Shown here piece after piece: positions 47,783 through 57,012 of a DNA stretch of 64,000 nt. This DNA comes from Psychrobacter sp. JCM 18900. Its GTDB lineage: Bacteria; Pseudomonadota; Gammaproteobacteria; Pseudomonadales; Moraxellaceae. Where the stretch lies: contig NZ_CAJHBL010000003.1 of assembly GCF_904846625.1 (NCBI RefSeq), forward strand, positions 1-64,000. Reading direction: 5' to 3'. A program made the position numbers and the translations under genes. Under the pieces are notes generated by a model. It made no database searches and had not been told where the DNA came from. It saw only the letters and a program-made list of their open reading frames with translations. Within the stretch, counting starts at the first letter, position 1, and each line of letters starts with the position of its first letter.

Positions 47783-48050
47783 CCTAGAGCAAAGGAATTT
47801 TTACCATTTATGACAAATATTCGTGAAGTGTCATTAATACGATACATCTAACGTTTTTGTTCCATGTCAATAAATCTCAATATTTGCTCACAAAAAGAAC
47901 AAAAAACCGCTATTTATTCCAATCGCTTTACGCTTATTAATCAAGCTATTACCAAACGACACCCTATTATTCTGCTAGCTATTTTATCATTGCTATAAAT
48001 ATTATCGCCCACACTCAAATGCACGCTAAAAATCATTTATGAGAGCTGTT

Positions 48051-49463
48051 ATGTCTAATTCAAAAAATTTATCTATCAATACTTTGCTTAATAAAGCATT
48101 GATGACATTGCACTTAGCGTCAAAAGAACATCCAGCGTCAAAAAAGCCATCAAATCAAGATGCACAAGCGTATGACTCATTAGAAAAACGTCTGAGCGTT
48201 AAAGAGAAAATACTTGCTTATAATCCTGTAGCAAACTATCAGCCGCATACATTGCACTATGCAATGAAAAGTCTCGGTTACTTACCAGACCCTATTTTAG
48301 AAGGGGTTATTGGTTACCTAAAAGGTCCTAATTCAAAACAATATTTGCATGCAAACGCTCATCTGCGTCTCATCCTTGCGGTAAACAGCTACCTCAAAAC
48401 ACCATTAGAACTAACCCCAATGCCGGAATTGCGTGAGAGATTTACTGCTGATGCGGTAGCCATGCAATCACCTAGAGTATGGCAGCAAGCCAATACGACT
48501 ATGCTAAGCAATATAAAGCCCTTTACTAAAAAAAGTGATTCACCTGTTAGCTGGAAAGATGAAACGATTGCCAATGCAGATGATGGCGACATGACTGTCC
48601 GTTGTTATAAAGCCGGTGGCAAAAAATCTGGTTTTAGAAGAAAACGTATCCACAATCCTGATGAAACAGTCATGCTGTTTTTTCATGGTGGCGGGTTCTG
48701 CATTGGTGATGTCGATACACATCATGAGTTCTGTCATGCAGTCTGTGAGCAGACTGGCTGGTCTGTGGTTAGTGTCGATTATCGCTTAGCGCCTGAATGT
48801 CCTGCTCCGGCAGCATTGAAAGACTGTATCACTGCATATGTTTGGTTAGTTGAACACTGTCACACATTGGGCGCGTTACCCTCTCGTATCGTCTTGGCTG
48901 GTGATAGCGCAGGTGGTGGTCTATCAACTTTAATTGCGCAGCAACTGACCGCACCGAGCAAAAGCGCATGGGCAGACTTAGGGTTAGATGGACAGAAAAT
49001 GTTTAATCTATTAGAAAAACTACCCGAACCCTTAGCTCAGATGCCTTTGTATCCAGTCACTGATATTGAGACAGATTATCCTAGTTGGGAGCTATACGGC
49101 GAAGGTCTACTATTAGATCATGCTGATGTAGCAGTATTTGATGCTGCTTGCTTGGAGAACAGTCCGCTGCCTCGCTTACATATACTGAACTCACCTATGC
49201 TGGGTGATAATAGTAAAGTTTGCCCGACTTACATTGTAGCTTCTGAGCTCGATGTATTGCGTGACGAGGCATTTGCTTATGCAAAGCAGCTGAAAGGTTA
49301 CGGCGTTGCTGTAGAGACCTATACTGTGCTTGGTGCACCGCATGGCTTTATTCATTTTATGAGTGTTCACCAAGGTCTTGGACAAGAGACAAACAATATT
49401 ATTCATGGTTTTAGCAGCTTTGTACGTGAGATCATCAGTACACAATCGCGGTTAGCTGCATAG
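48051..49463 (+). CDS. Alpha/beta hydrolase, HSL-type esterase/lipase
   Basis: Carboxylesterase of the hormone-sensitive-lipase family, as common in psychrophiles. The oxyanion-hole motif HGGG is in FFHGGGFCIGD, the nucleophile is in GDSAGG, and the acid and base fall in ELDVLRDEA and APHGFIHFM. 470 residues, long for the family (about 310) because of an N-terminal region of about 170 residues with no recognised domain. ATG 48051 has GAGAG upstream; ATG 48039 is four codons earlier. No signal peptide. Converges on the metallophosphoesterase gene. Confidence 0.88.
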   Translation: MSNSKNLSINTLLNKALMTLHLASKEHPASKKPSNQDAQAYDSLEKRLSVKEKILAYNPVANYQPHTLHYAMKSLGYLPDPILEGVIGYLKGPNSKQYLHANAHLRLILAVNSYLKTPLELTPMPELRERFTADAVAMQSPRVWQQANTTMLSNIKPFTKKSDSPVSWKDETIANADDGDMTVRCYKAGGKKSGFRRKRIHNPDETVMLFFHGGGFCIGDVDTHHEFCHAVCEQTGWSVVSVDYRLAPECPAPAALKDCITAYVWLVEHCHTLGALPSRIVLAGDSAGGGLSTLIAQQLTAPSKSAWADLGLDGQKMFNLLEKLPEPLAQMPLYPVTDIETDYPSWELYGEGLLLDHADVAVFDAACLENSPLPRLHILNSPMLGDNSKVCPTYIVASELDVLRDEAFAYAKQLKGYGVAVETYTVLGAPHGFIHFMSVHQGLGQETNNIIHGFSSFVREIISTQSRLAA

Positions 49464-49495
49464 ACCGCTTGCTAGCTAATTATCGGTTTCTATAA

Positions 49496-50629
49496 CTAAT
49501 TTGTATTACCAGATAGTGTAATCAACCAAATCTCTGAGCGCGATCCCAATCGAAAGGGAATGCCCCAAAAACCATAGCCAGAGGACACGACGAAGTGTCC
49601 TTTACCAATCTGCTCATAGCCATAGCCTAATCGATTAATAGCATTTACGATGAAATTAGCGGGAAATACTTGACCGTTGTGGGTATGTCCCGAGACTTGT
49701 AAATCTATAGGTAATTGACTGTGATTATCTATATCGCTCGGTCTATGGTCTAACAATATCACTGGCTGCGATGTATCTACTTGCGCAAGCAGATCGGTAG
49801 TCGCTACACGTTGACGTTTATGATTATCAAAACGTCCAACTAGCCATACTGGTTGACCCTCGTGCTCGATACAGAGCACTTCATCATTCAACAGTTGTAT
49901 ACCTGCATTTTGCAGCGCTTCGCTAATAGGTCGCTCATGACCATATAAGTCATGATTACCCAATGTCGCATAGACACCACGTGGCAGACTATTGCACAAT
50001 TCTGCTAGGTTTTGCTCCATATGATATTTATTAAATGCATCTGTATTATCATCCATAATATCCCCTGGCATCAGCAGCATATCTGCACCAGAGCGAATCA
50101 TAAGTTGTTGCAATCTATCTATGGCTTTTACACCAAATAGTCGCCCTATATGCAAGTCACTAGCGACTGCAATGCGCAGTGGCTTGGTTAAAGGTTTATC
50201 TATCTTAATAGACAGCTTACGTATAACAGGCGCATAGGCACTATATAACGAATAAATAAATAGTCCTATAAATAGGAATAGCGCTAGTACTCTTAGCCCT
50301 ATAGCCATTTCATTCGATTGGTGCAACGTACTGCCTGATAAAGAAATGACCAGTAGATACCCTCCGTAGAGTAAACTCACTGCCAACGCCGTCAGTATCA
50401 TAAAATGCATGACTAGCATCCAACCGCTAACCCAGCGATAACTGTTGGCAAATGCTCTTTTTACGCTCAATACTAATAGACCATTAGTAATAATAAATAC
50501 ACTGACCCATATCATTGTTTGTAATGTTGGCGTTATCCAAGGCTGGAGCCACCACTGTATGCTTAATACTGTACCCAGACTGAACAGCTGTAATAGCAAA
50601 AAGATGGTGAGGAAAAATGCGTAACGCAT
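49496..50629 (-). CDS. Membrane metallophosphoesterase, calcineurin-like
   Basis: 377 residues: four N-terminal membrane helices (about 1-135) and a cytoplasmic or periplasmic calcineurin-like phosphoesterase domain with metal ligands in ASDLHIG, GDIMDD, GNHDLYGH and SGHTHNGQ. Members related to YkoQ/YaeI act on lipid phosphates or cyclic nucleotides; the substrate here is unknown. AAGG precedes the ATG. The gap to the next minus-strand gene (50630-50715) carries a parS-like site. Confidence 0.88.
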   Translation of the reverse strand: MRYAFFLTIFLLLQLFSLGTVLSIQWWLQPWITPTLQTMIWVSVFIITNGLLVLSVKRAFANSYRWVSGWMLVMHFMILTALAVSLLYGGYLLVISLSGSTLHQSNEMAIGLRVLALFLFIGLFIYSLYSAYAPVIRKLSIKIDKPLTKPLRIAVASDLHIGRLFGVKAIDRLQQLMIRSGADMLLMPGDIMDDNTDAFNKYHMEQNLAELCNSLPRGVYATLGNHDLYGHERPISEALQNAGIQLLNDEVLCIEHEGQPVWLVGRFDNHKRQRVATTDLLAQVDTSQPVILLDHRPSDIDNHSQLPIDLQVSGHTHNGQVFPANFIVNAINRLGYGYEQIGKGHFVVSSGYGFWGIPFRLGSRSEIWLITLSGNTN

Positions 50630-50687
50630 GGACTGACCTTAGACATAAATATGGTTATATAAGCGATTATCAGAAGATAGTTTGTAA

Positions 50688-50703
50688 TGTTTCACATGAA
50701 ACA
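50688..50703. other. parS-like ParB binding site (one mismatch)
   Basis: TGTTTCACATGAAACA matches the parS palindrome TGTTTCACGTGAAACA at 15 of 16 positions. Intergenic, between the epimerase and metallophosphoesterase genes. Confidence 0.7.
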
Positions 50704-50715
50704 ACACCCATATAA

Positions 50716-51726
50716 CTATTTTTGGTTTTCTAACGCTTGCTGGAGTGTCGAATGTTTAAATGAATAACCTGTACCCAATAGCGCCTGTGGCAGCACCTTT
50801 TGACCATCGATAAGTAATGTGGACATTTCGCCAAACATCAGCTTAAGCAAGAACTCTGGTAAAGTGAAGAACGTGGGGCGATGTAGCCATAAGCCAAGTG
50901 CTTTGGTAAAAGTATGATTGGTCACAGGATTCGGAGCAGTAAGGTTATATACGACTGTATTTGTATCATTTGTGGTACCGCTTGCAGATTTGATAGTGCT
51001 GTCATTAATAGGTGTACTATCTTGAGCTAAGCTATTGGGGTGATTGACATCTGAGTCGCTAGTAAGTTTAAGTTGCTGCTCGATAATAAAGATGACCGCA
51101 TTGACCCAATCTTCGCGGCTGATCCAGCTCATGATTTGTTGTCCATCACCCAACTGTCCACCGACACCAAATTTAAAGGGTAGTAATAATTTAGCTACCA
51201 TGCCACCCTCAGGGTGAATAACCACACCTGTTCTGACGATAGCTACAGGAACATCGTGATCGGTCGCTTTAAGCGCTAATTGCTCCCATTCATCACATAG
51301 TGTATGAGCAAAATCTGTCTCATAATCGCTGTTTTCAGTCAGTGGCTTATCGCCTTGCGTGCCATACCAACCGATTGCCGAGCCGCTTACCAGTAACTTG
51401 GGTTTTGTGCTAGCACGTGCGATAAAATCCAATATCGACTGAGTAGGTTTGATACGGCTCGCCATCAACTGCTCTTTGCGCTCATCGCTCCAACGAGAGT
51501 CAGCAATCCCAGCGCCTGCTAAATTCAATATGACATCAAATCTCATATCAGACGTTGCAAGCTCGTCATAAGTCATCATATTGATATCATCGGGATGTGG
51601 TTGGCCGCTATTACGAGTTAGCCAAGTAATCGCCACGTCTTTATTCTGCACGCGATATCGTGCCATTAGATCTCGACTAAACGCACTTCCCAAAAACCCT
51701 GAACCGCCACTAATCAAAACATTCAT
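50716..51726 (-). CDS. YfcH-like NAD-dependent epimerase (TIGR01777 family)
   Basis: Extended SDR-like protein of 336 residues. N-terminal Rossmann motif GGSGFLGSAF, then NLAGAGIAD, and SGSAIGWYG with the catalytic Tyr; the C-terminus has the family DUF1731 part (HRPTFFTLPEFLLKLMFGEM, about residues 280-300). Role unknown; some members influence cell division. A Ser/Thr/Asn-rich insertion (about 222-255) looks flexible. GGGAG lies 8 nt before the ATG. Four 15-bp tandem repeats lie about 50 bp upstream. Confidence 0.85.
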   Translation of the reverse strand: MNVLISGGSGFLGSAFSRDLMARYRVQNKDVAITWLTRNSGQPHPDDINMMTYDELATSDMRFDVILNLAGAGIADSRWSDERKEQLMASRIKPTQSILDFIARASTKPKLLVSGSAIGWYGTQGDKPLTENSDYETDFAHTLCDEWEQLALKATDHDVPVAIVRTGVVIHPEGGMVAKLLLPFKFGVGGQLGDGQQIMSWISREDWVNAVIFIIEQQLKLTSDSDVNHPNSLAQDSTPINDSTIKSASGTTNDTNTVVYNLTAPNPVTNHTFTKALGLWLHRPTFFTLPEFLLKLMFGEMSTLLIDGQKVLPQALLGTGYSFKHSTLQQALENQK

Positions 51727-51772
51727 ACCCTATACTCCCTATATGCCTCAAATATCACCACTATGATCTATC

Positions 51773-51832
51773 TTTGAGTTACTTATCGTTGAATTACTTA
51801 TCGTTGAATTACTTATTGTTGAATTACTTGTC
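51773..51832. repeat. Four 15-bp tandem repeats upstream of the epimerase gene
   Basis: Units at 51773-51787, 51788-51802, 51803-51817 and 51818-51832, consensus GTTGAATTACTTATC with one to two changes per unit. No gene spans them. They lie about 45 bp upstream of the epimerase start in its leader or promoter. The rest of 51833-52048 shows no feature. Confidence 0.85.
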
Positions 51833-52048
51833 GTTCAATAAAAACCAGACCGTTATAACCATCGTCTGCTTTTTTGTGGTTTTTATCAAAACGACTTTTA
51901 CATGCTTTTGGTAAAGGAAGGTAGAAAAATAGGCAAGCTAGTAGATGGTTAATTTATAAACGTTCACATAAACAAGGCATAGCGACACCTATCACTTTGC
52001 ATTGCAAGCAATCGCTTCTGAGAAATTTAAGAGTTTTTATAGATAGCG

Positions 52049-52678
52049 CTATCGAACGACGAAACCTGTCGTTGCGTCACGAATTTGGCTAGGCAAGGTA
52101 TAACCTAAGGTATCGCCCTGCAAATAACCAATTTGCTCATCGAAATAAGCATAGGCGGTATCAAAAGTACTAGCAGGCGTTTGTCCTGATGGGTTGCAGC
52201 TTGTAGAAACTAATAGCCCAAATGGGTTCTGCTCACTGACCATCTGCTGACAAAGCTGACGAACTGTAGGGTGCGAGATAACTCGAACAGCAATAGTCTG
52301 ATGCTGACCCGTAATCCACATGGGCACAGTGCTTGCAAGCGACTGAGAAATCGGTAATAACCAAGTATGTGCTTGGCGATTGTGCTGTTCGTCTCCGCTA
52401 TCGTCTGTCTGCCAGCTATCAATAATCTGCTGGCGCTGAACATCATCTAAGGATGCTAGCAAAGGTGCTAAGCGAGACACACTATCAGTGACGACTATCA
52501 TGCCTTTGGCTTGTGGACGTTGTTTGATATCCAAAATACGCTGAACAGCTGCTTGGTCATAAGGGTCGCAACCAATACCCCAAACGCTTTCTGTGGGGTA
52601 CGCGAGCAGTTGTCCTTCTTTTAGCCACTTAGCAGCTTGGATGGCAGAATTAGTAATAAGAGGTGTAGGTTGGCTCAT
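52049..52678 (-). CDS. tsaC: Threonylcarbamoyl-AMP synthase (YrdC/Sua5 fold)
   Basis: Makes threonylcarbamoyl-AMP for the universal t6A37 modification of ANN-decoding tRNAs. YrdC-fold motifs: AYPTESVWGIGCDPYD, then the Lys/Arg pair in DIKQRPQAKG, and SCNPSGQTPA. 209 residues. It is the usual companion of dprA and a LysM protein, here in the order LysM-dprA-tsaC on the minus strand; the Shine-Dalgarno is weak. Confidence 0.92.
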   Translation of the reverse strand: MSQPTPLITNSAIQAAKWLKEGQLLAYPTESVWGIGCDPYDQAAVQRILDIKQRPQAKGMIVVTDSVSRLAPLLASLDDVQRQQIIDSWQTDDSGDEQHNRQAHTWLLPISQSLASTVPMWITGQHQTIAVRVISHPTVRQLCQQMVSEQNPFGLLVSTSCNPSGQTPASTFDTAYAYFDEQIGYLQGDTLGYTLPSQIRDATTGFVVR

Positions 52679-52795
52679 GACTTAAATGGTTCGTAGAAGT
52701 AAATTCTAATAATACCACAAGAAAGATATTGTCTAGGAGAGTCTATAACTAAGGGCTATCTATGCCAGTGTCCAATAAGGAATATTTGCAATATT

Positions 52796-54052
52796 TTAAA
52801 TGCGTAAATATCGTCCACCTTGTTCGCTGATAAGACCCATTAACTCAAGCTCCATTAGCTGACCAATCAACTGCGGCGGTGCAAGCTTGGTTGCACTAAT
52901 AAGCGCATCTAAATCTTGCCCATGCCAGTCAAGCTGCTCATAAATTGCAGCTAAATTCTCAGGCACAATGACTGTGCTGCGCGCAGGCTTTATATCAGAG
53001 GATGGTTGCTGGCTAGTAGATTTGATTGATTTTTTCTCTATATCAAACGCATCGGAAGTCTGATTAATATTAGAGTGATTACTAATAGAATTGGTAGCGT
53101 TCGCTGTTCTATAAGCGCCTTTATCATAGTCAAGCTGACCGTTGACGTCTTCTAGTACTTGCTGAGGATGATAAACCAAGGTCGCACCTTCACGTATTAA
53201 ATGATGGCAACCTTCTGCATTGCTATTGTCAATATGACTGGGAATGGCAAAGACCTGTTTACCTTGTTCAGACGTGAGACGTGCTGTGATAAGCGAGCCG
53301 CTTTTGATTGTCGCTTCCGTTACGATGGTCGCGAGACTCAGCCCAGCTACCAAACGATTGCGACGCGGAAAAGTATGTTTATGCGGCTGAGTGTGTGGTA
53401 GTAGCTCACTAATAATGCAGCCACCTTGCTCAACAATTTGAATAAATAACTGATCTCGATGATTGGGATAGTTCACATCGATCCCCGTACCCATTACACC
53501 AACCGTCCGTCCATGATAGTCAGGGTCTGCCTGTGCTAATGCACCTAAATGTGCGCGTTTATCTACACCCATAGCTAGACCGCTAGTAACGATATACCCT
53601 GCTTGCGCTAAATACTGCGCCATATCAAACGTGATTTTTTGCGCATGCGCGGTGGGTTTTCGGCTACCTACTATAGCGATTTGTGCTTGATGTAGGCGCG
53701 CGCTATTCCCACGATAAAACAATAAAGGCGGTGGGTCGTAGATTTGTGAAAGTTGGGCAGGATAATCGGCGTCATCAGCGAATAGCAAGCCATAGCGCCC
53801 ATCTATCAATGCTAGCTGAATCTTATCGATATTGGCGAGTGTTTGCTCTGGCTGTTCATGACGTTTGAGATGGGTATGGTGAATACCGAGCTGCTTCCAT
53901 GCCTCTACTTTGGCTTGCCAAGCAAGCTGCGGATAACCGAAAGAAGTGATCAGTTTGTGATAAGCAGATAACGACGCATTCACCTCGTACCACAGCGCTA
54001 AGATAGCGCGCTGATCGTCGGATAAAGAAGAGGTGACTGCCGTCATTGTCAT
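52796..54052 (-). CDS. dprA: DNA processing protein DprA
   Basis: Loads RecA onto incoming single-stranded DNA in natural transformation. 418 residues: N-terminal SAM-like helical region (about 1-110), Rossmann-like DNA-processing domain with GSRKPT, TSGLAMGVD and GTGIDVNYP, and EATIKSGSLITA, a polar linker (about 315-350), and a C-terminal winged helix (about 355-418). Together with comM it indicates competence. It stands between the LysM gene and tsaC. Confidence 0.95.
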   Translation of the reverse strand: MTMTAVTSSLSDDQRAILALWYEVNASLSAYHKLITSFGYPQLAWQAKVEAWKQLGIHHTHLKRHEQPEQTLANIDKIQLALIDGRYGLLFADDADYPAQLSQIYDPPPLLFYRGNSARLHQAQIAIVGSRKPTAHAQKITFDMAQYLAQAGYIVTSGLAMGVDKRAHLGALAQADPDYHGRTVGVMGTGIDVNYPNHRDQLFIQIVEQGGCIISELLPHTQPHKHTFPRRNRLVAGLSLATIVTEATIKSGSLITARLTSEQGKQVFAIPSHIDNSNAEGCHHLIREGATLVYHPQQVLEDVNGQLDYDKGAYRTANATNSISNHSNINQTSDAFDIEKKSIKSTSQQPSSDIKPARSTVIVPENLAAIYEQLDWHGQDLDALISATKLAPPQLIGQLMELELMGLISEQGGRYLRI

Positions 54053-54121
54053 CTGTCTCGTATAGGCAAGCTTAGATTAGTATTTATTTCAATATATTGC
54101 TTAATACAGCCTTATAGCTAT

Positions 54122-55219
54122 TTATAAATAAGGAGGTGGTAATAACTGATCGCCAATATTAAGTGGTAGCTCAGAGTCTAGTACATAAGCATAACTGATG
54201 TGGTCAAAGGTATTAAAAACCATTACCATACCGCTAGGCTCGTTTGGTAGACGGACTGGTGTGTCATTGTCCTTAGTATCACGTACCAAAGGTCCTTTTT
54301 GATAAACCGTCAGCACATCACCAGGCTTAGCACCTTGTAAGCTACCCAAATTGATGGCGACCACACTCCCCTTCGCAGCCGAGCTGATAGAGTCCATCAC
54401 ACGTACGATCATACCGCCGCGACTAACACTTGCAGGCGTTGGATAGAAAACAGGAGGAATAGCGTTGTCTAACTCTACAAATACGCGATCCCCTTCACGC
54501 ACTTCTTTGCCATAGCTATCGATAAGCTGCAAGCTAGTCACACCATTACTTTCTGTAGAAGTTACTAGTCCTGTCGCTACCTGCGTAACTTCTAAGCCGA
54601 TCACTTCTTGCGTTTTGGGGTCTACATATAGCTCACCCTCACGGTAGACTCCGTAACGCTGACCCACGATAAGCGGTACGCCTTTAGCATAGACTTTATC
54701 ACCGCTCGCAGTAATCAAGTTACGGTTTTTAGAAGCCAAAATATAAGGCGTGGTATTAAAGTCTTGAGGATTAACGATAAGTGTTTTATCAAGCCAATGC
54801 TGAATAGCAGATAATGGAATAGGAGGGATGCTATTGGCCGTCGAGGTAATCGCGATCGTACTTGTACTTACACTTCCAGTAAGCTGCTTTTCAACACCAG
54901 CACAGCCTTCACCAGTATCAACGCCAATTAGCGTTTTACCTTGAATCACACAAAGGATAAGCACGTCATTGGGGTAAATAAGGTTTGGATTTTTAATTTG
55001 TTTATTAGTGGCCCAAATTTCTTTCCAACGCCAAGGGCTATCTAGATAACGACCTGAGATATCCCATAATGTATCGCCTTTTTTCACGATATAACGATTG
55101 GGTGCATCTGCCTTGATAGTAGGTGGTGGATTGTTTGCGTGGGCTGTGGTCATCAACATGGCACTACTAAACGTCGTAATTAACAGTGCTTTTGCTATCT
55201 TTTTTAAGCTCATCTTCAT
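54122..55219 (-). CDS. LysM-domain envelope protein
   Basis: 365 residues from ATG 55219. The signal peptide ends at AHA/N, then a LysM peptidoglycan-binding domain follows (about 40-95; RYIVKKGDTLWDISGRY). The rest is a beta-rich domain with no recognised catalytic motif, as in the LysM proteins often found beside dprA in gammaproteobacteria. Predicted periplasmic. The 55220-55544 gap to thrC carries no visible gene. Confidence 0.85.
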   Translation of the reverse strand: MKMSLKKIAKALLITTFSSAMLMTTAHANNPPPTIKADAPNRYIVKKGDTLWDISGRYLDSPWRWKEIWATNKQIKNPNLIYPNDVLILCVIQGKTLIGVDTGEGCAGVEKQLTGSVSTSTIAITSTANSIPPIPLSAIQHWLDKTLIVNPQDFNTTPYILASKNRNLITASGDKVYAKGVPLIVGQRYGVYREGELYVDPKTQEVIGLEVTQVATGLVTSTESNGVTSLQLIDSYGKEVREGDRVFVELDNAIPPVFYPTPASVSRGGMIVRVMDSISSAAKGSVVAINLGSLQGAKPGDVLTVYQKGPLVRDTKDNDTPVRLPNEPSGMVMVFNTFDHISYAYVLDSELPLNIGDQLLPPPYL

Positions 55220-55544
55220 CGTTATATCCACAATATGTACCACTGTGCTTGTCATAAAGAACCGTACTTAACTTATCACTGTAAAAACACTTTAAATTAA
55301 TAAAAATTTAACTATATCAGTAACTTATTAATAAAATTCTTATGAAAATTATAGGGTAACTGTTCAGTGTAATTGGCTAGAATAATTCCTAAAAAAGCGC
55401 CTAGCACGATGATGACTTGCTGACGCCGTTTCTAATATTACAATTATATCTACCATAACACAATCATAAACACTTTATTACAATGGTGTAACCTTTACGC
55501 GGATACTTTTCTTTATCAATGATGAGTCTAAAGACCGTAGTTAC

Positions 55545-56966
55545 TTAAGCAGGATTCGGTGCGACATGTTGGCGGATTTGTTCAGCAACCAGTTCAGCCT
55601 TGTTTTCCAGTACCACTACGTGCTGTGATAAATCTTCTAACCCTTCAGTATGTGCTGGACGAGCGATATCTATCTGACCAATAGCCTCAACAATAGTGTC
55701 CGCAAACTTAACGGGTAATGCTGTCTCTGCACAAACGATGATTTCGCCATCTAACTGTAGCTCTTTGGCGACTTTAATTCCGTCTGCGGTATGTGGATCA
55801 ACCAATTCACCATGCTGCTCATAAAGCGCTTTGATAGTCTGCAAGCGGTCGCTATGAGTAGATTTACCAGCAGCAAAGCCATAGCGATTATTAACTGCTT
55901 CCATTAGCTCAGACAAATCGAAACCTTGACCAGATTTCACCCCTTCAAATAACTCATGAACGCGTACGCTGTCTTTTTCTAATAGCAAATAAACAAAACG
56001 CTCAAAGTTAGATGCTTTCGAAATATCCATCGACGGGCTTGAAGTGACATAGGTTTTTTCAGTCGGACGCGGCTGATAAGCGCCTTGATTAAAGAAGTCA
56101 TTTAAAACGTCGTTTTCATTGGTTGCGACAATCAGACGGTCAATTGGCAATCCCATTTCGCGAGCAATGTGACCAGCACAGATATTACCGAAGTTACCTG
56201 ATGGTACGCTAAAGCTGACTTTTTCATCGTTACTCGTCGTGACCGCAAAGTAAGCTTTAAAGTAGTAAACAATCTGCGCTAGGATACGACCCCAGTTGAT
56301 AGAGTTTACCGTACCTAGGTTATAAGCCGCTTTAAATTCAGCATCTTGCTGTAGCGCTTTGACGATGTCTTGGCAATCATCAAACATACCATCAACAGCG
56401 ATATTATGAATATTAGCATCGGTCAAACTATACATCTGCGCACGTTGGAATTCACTCATTTTGCCGTGTGGTGACAGCATAAAGACTTCGATGTTTTCTT
56501 TGCCGCGCAATGCATACTCTGCTGCACTACCTGTGTCACCACTGGTCGCACCAATGATCGTAATACGTGCGGCTTTTTTCTTAAGTACATACTCGAAGGC
56601 ATTGCCCAAAAACTGCATGGCAACATCTTTAAATGCCAATGTCGGACCGTTTGATAATTCTAAAATATATAGGTTATCTTCGAGCTTGCGGACAGGAACA
56701 ATCTCGTTAGAACCAAACACATCAGCAGTGTAAGTGCGCTCAATGATATCTTGCAAATCAGCCACAGGAATATCTGTCGCAAAACGCTGCATAATAGCTA
56801 TGGCAAGCTGTGGATAGCTGAGCGTACGCCATTCATCAAGGGTTGCGCTATCGATATTTGGATAATGCTCAGGCAACATCAAACCACCATCTGGGGCAAG
56901 ACCCATCAAAAGCACATCACTAAAATCCATTGGTGCTGTCTGACCACGGGTACTGATATATTTCAT
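55545..56966 (-). CDS. thrC: Threonine synthase
   Basis: PLP enzyme that turns O-phosphohomoserine into threonine. The PLP lysine is K113 (LAFKDVAMQ), and GATSGDTGSAAEYAL holds the phosphate loop. 473 residues, matching the longer plant/yeast-like type of threonine synthase. AGGAC precedes the ATG. It lies between the LysM gene and rsmB on the minus strand; no threonine attenuator leader was evident. Confidence 0.95.
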   Translation of the reverse strand: MKYISTRGQTAPMDFSDVLLMGLAPDGGLMLPEHYPNIDSATLDEWRTLSYPQLAIAIMQRFATDIPVADLQDIIERTYTADVFGSNEIVPVRKLEDNLYILELSNGPTLAFKDVAMQFLGNAFEYVLKKKAARITIIGATSGDTGSAAEYALRGKENIEVFMLSPHGKMSEFQRAQMYSLTDANIHNIAVDGMFDDCQDIVKALQQDAEFKAAYNLGTVNSINWGRILAQIVYYFKAYFAVTTSNDEKVSFSVPSGNFGNICAGHIAREMGLPIDRLIVATNENDVLNDFFNQGAYQPRPTEKTYVTSSPSMDISKASNFERFVYLLLEKDSVRVHELFEGVKSGQGFDLSELMEAVNNRYGFAAGKSTHSDRLQTIKALYEQHGELVDPHTADGIKVAKELQLDGEIIVCAETALPVKFADTIVEAIGQIDIARPAHTEGLEDLSQHVVVLENKAELVAEQIRQHVAPNPA

Positions 56967-57012
56967 TAGATTGTCCTGTCTACAATAATGTTATTCAATA
57001 GTTAAAAATGGC

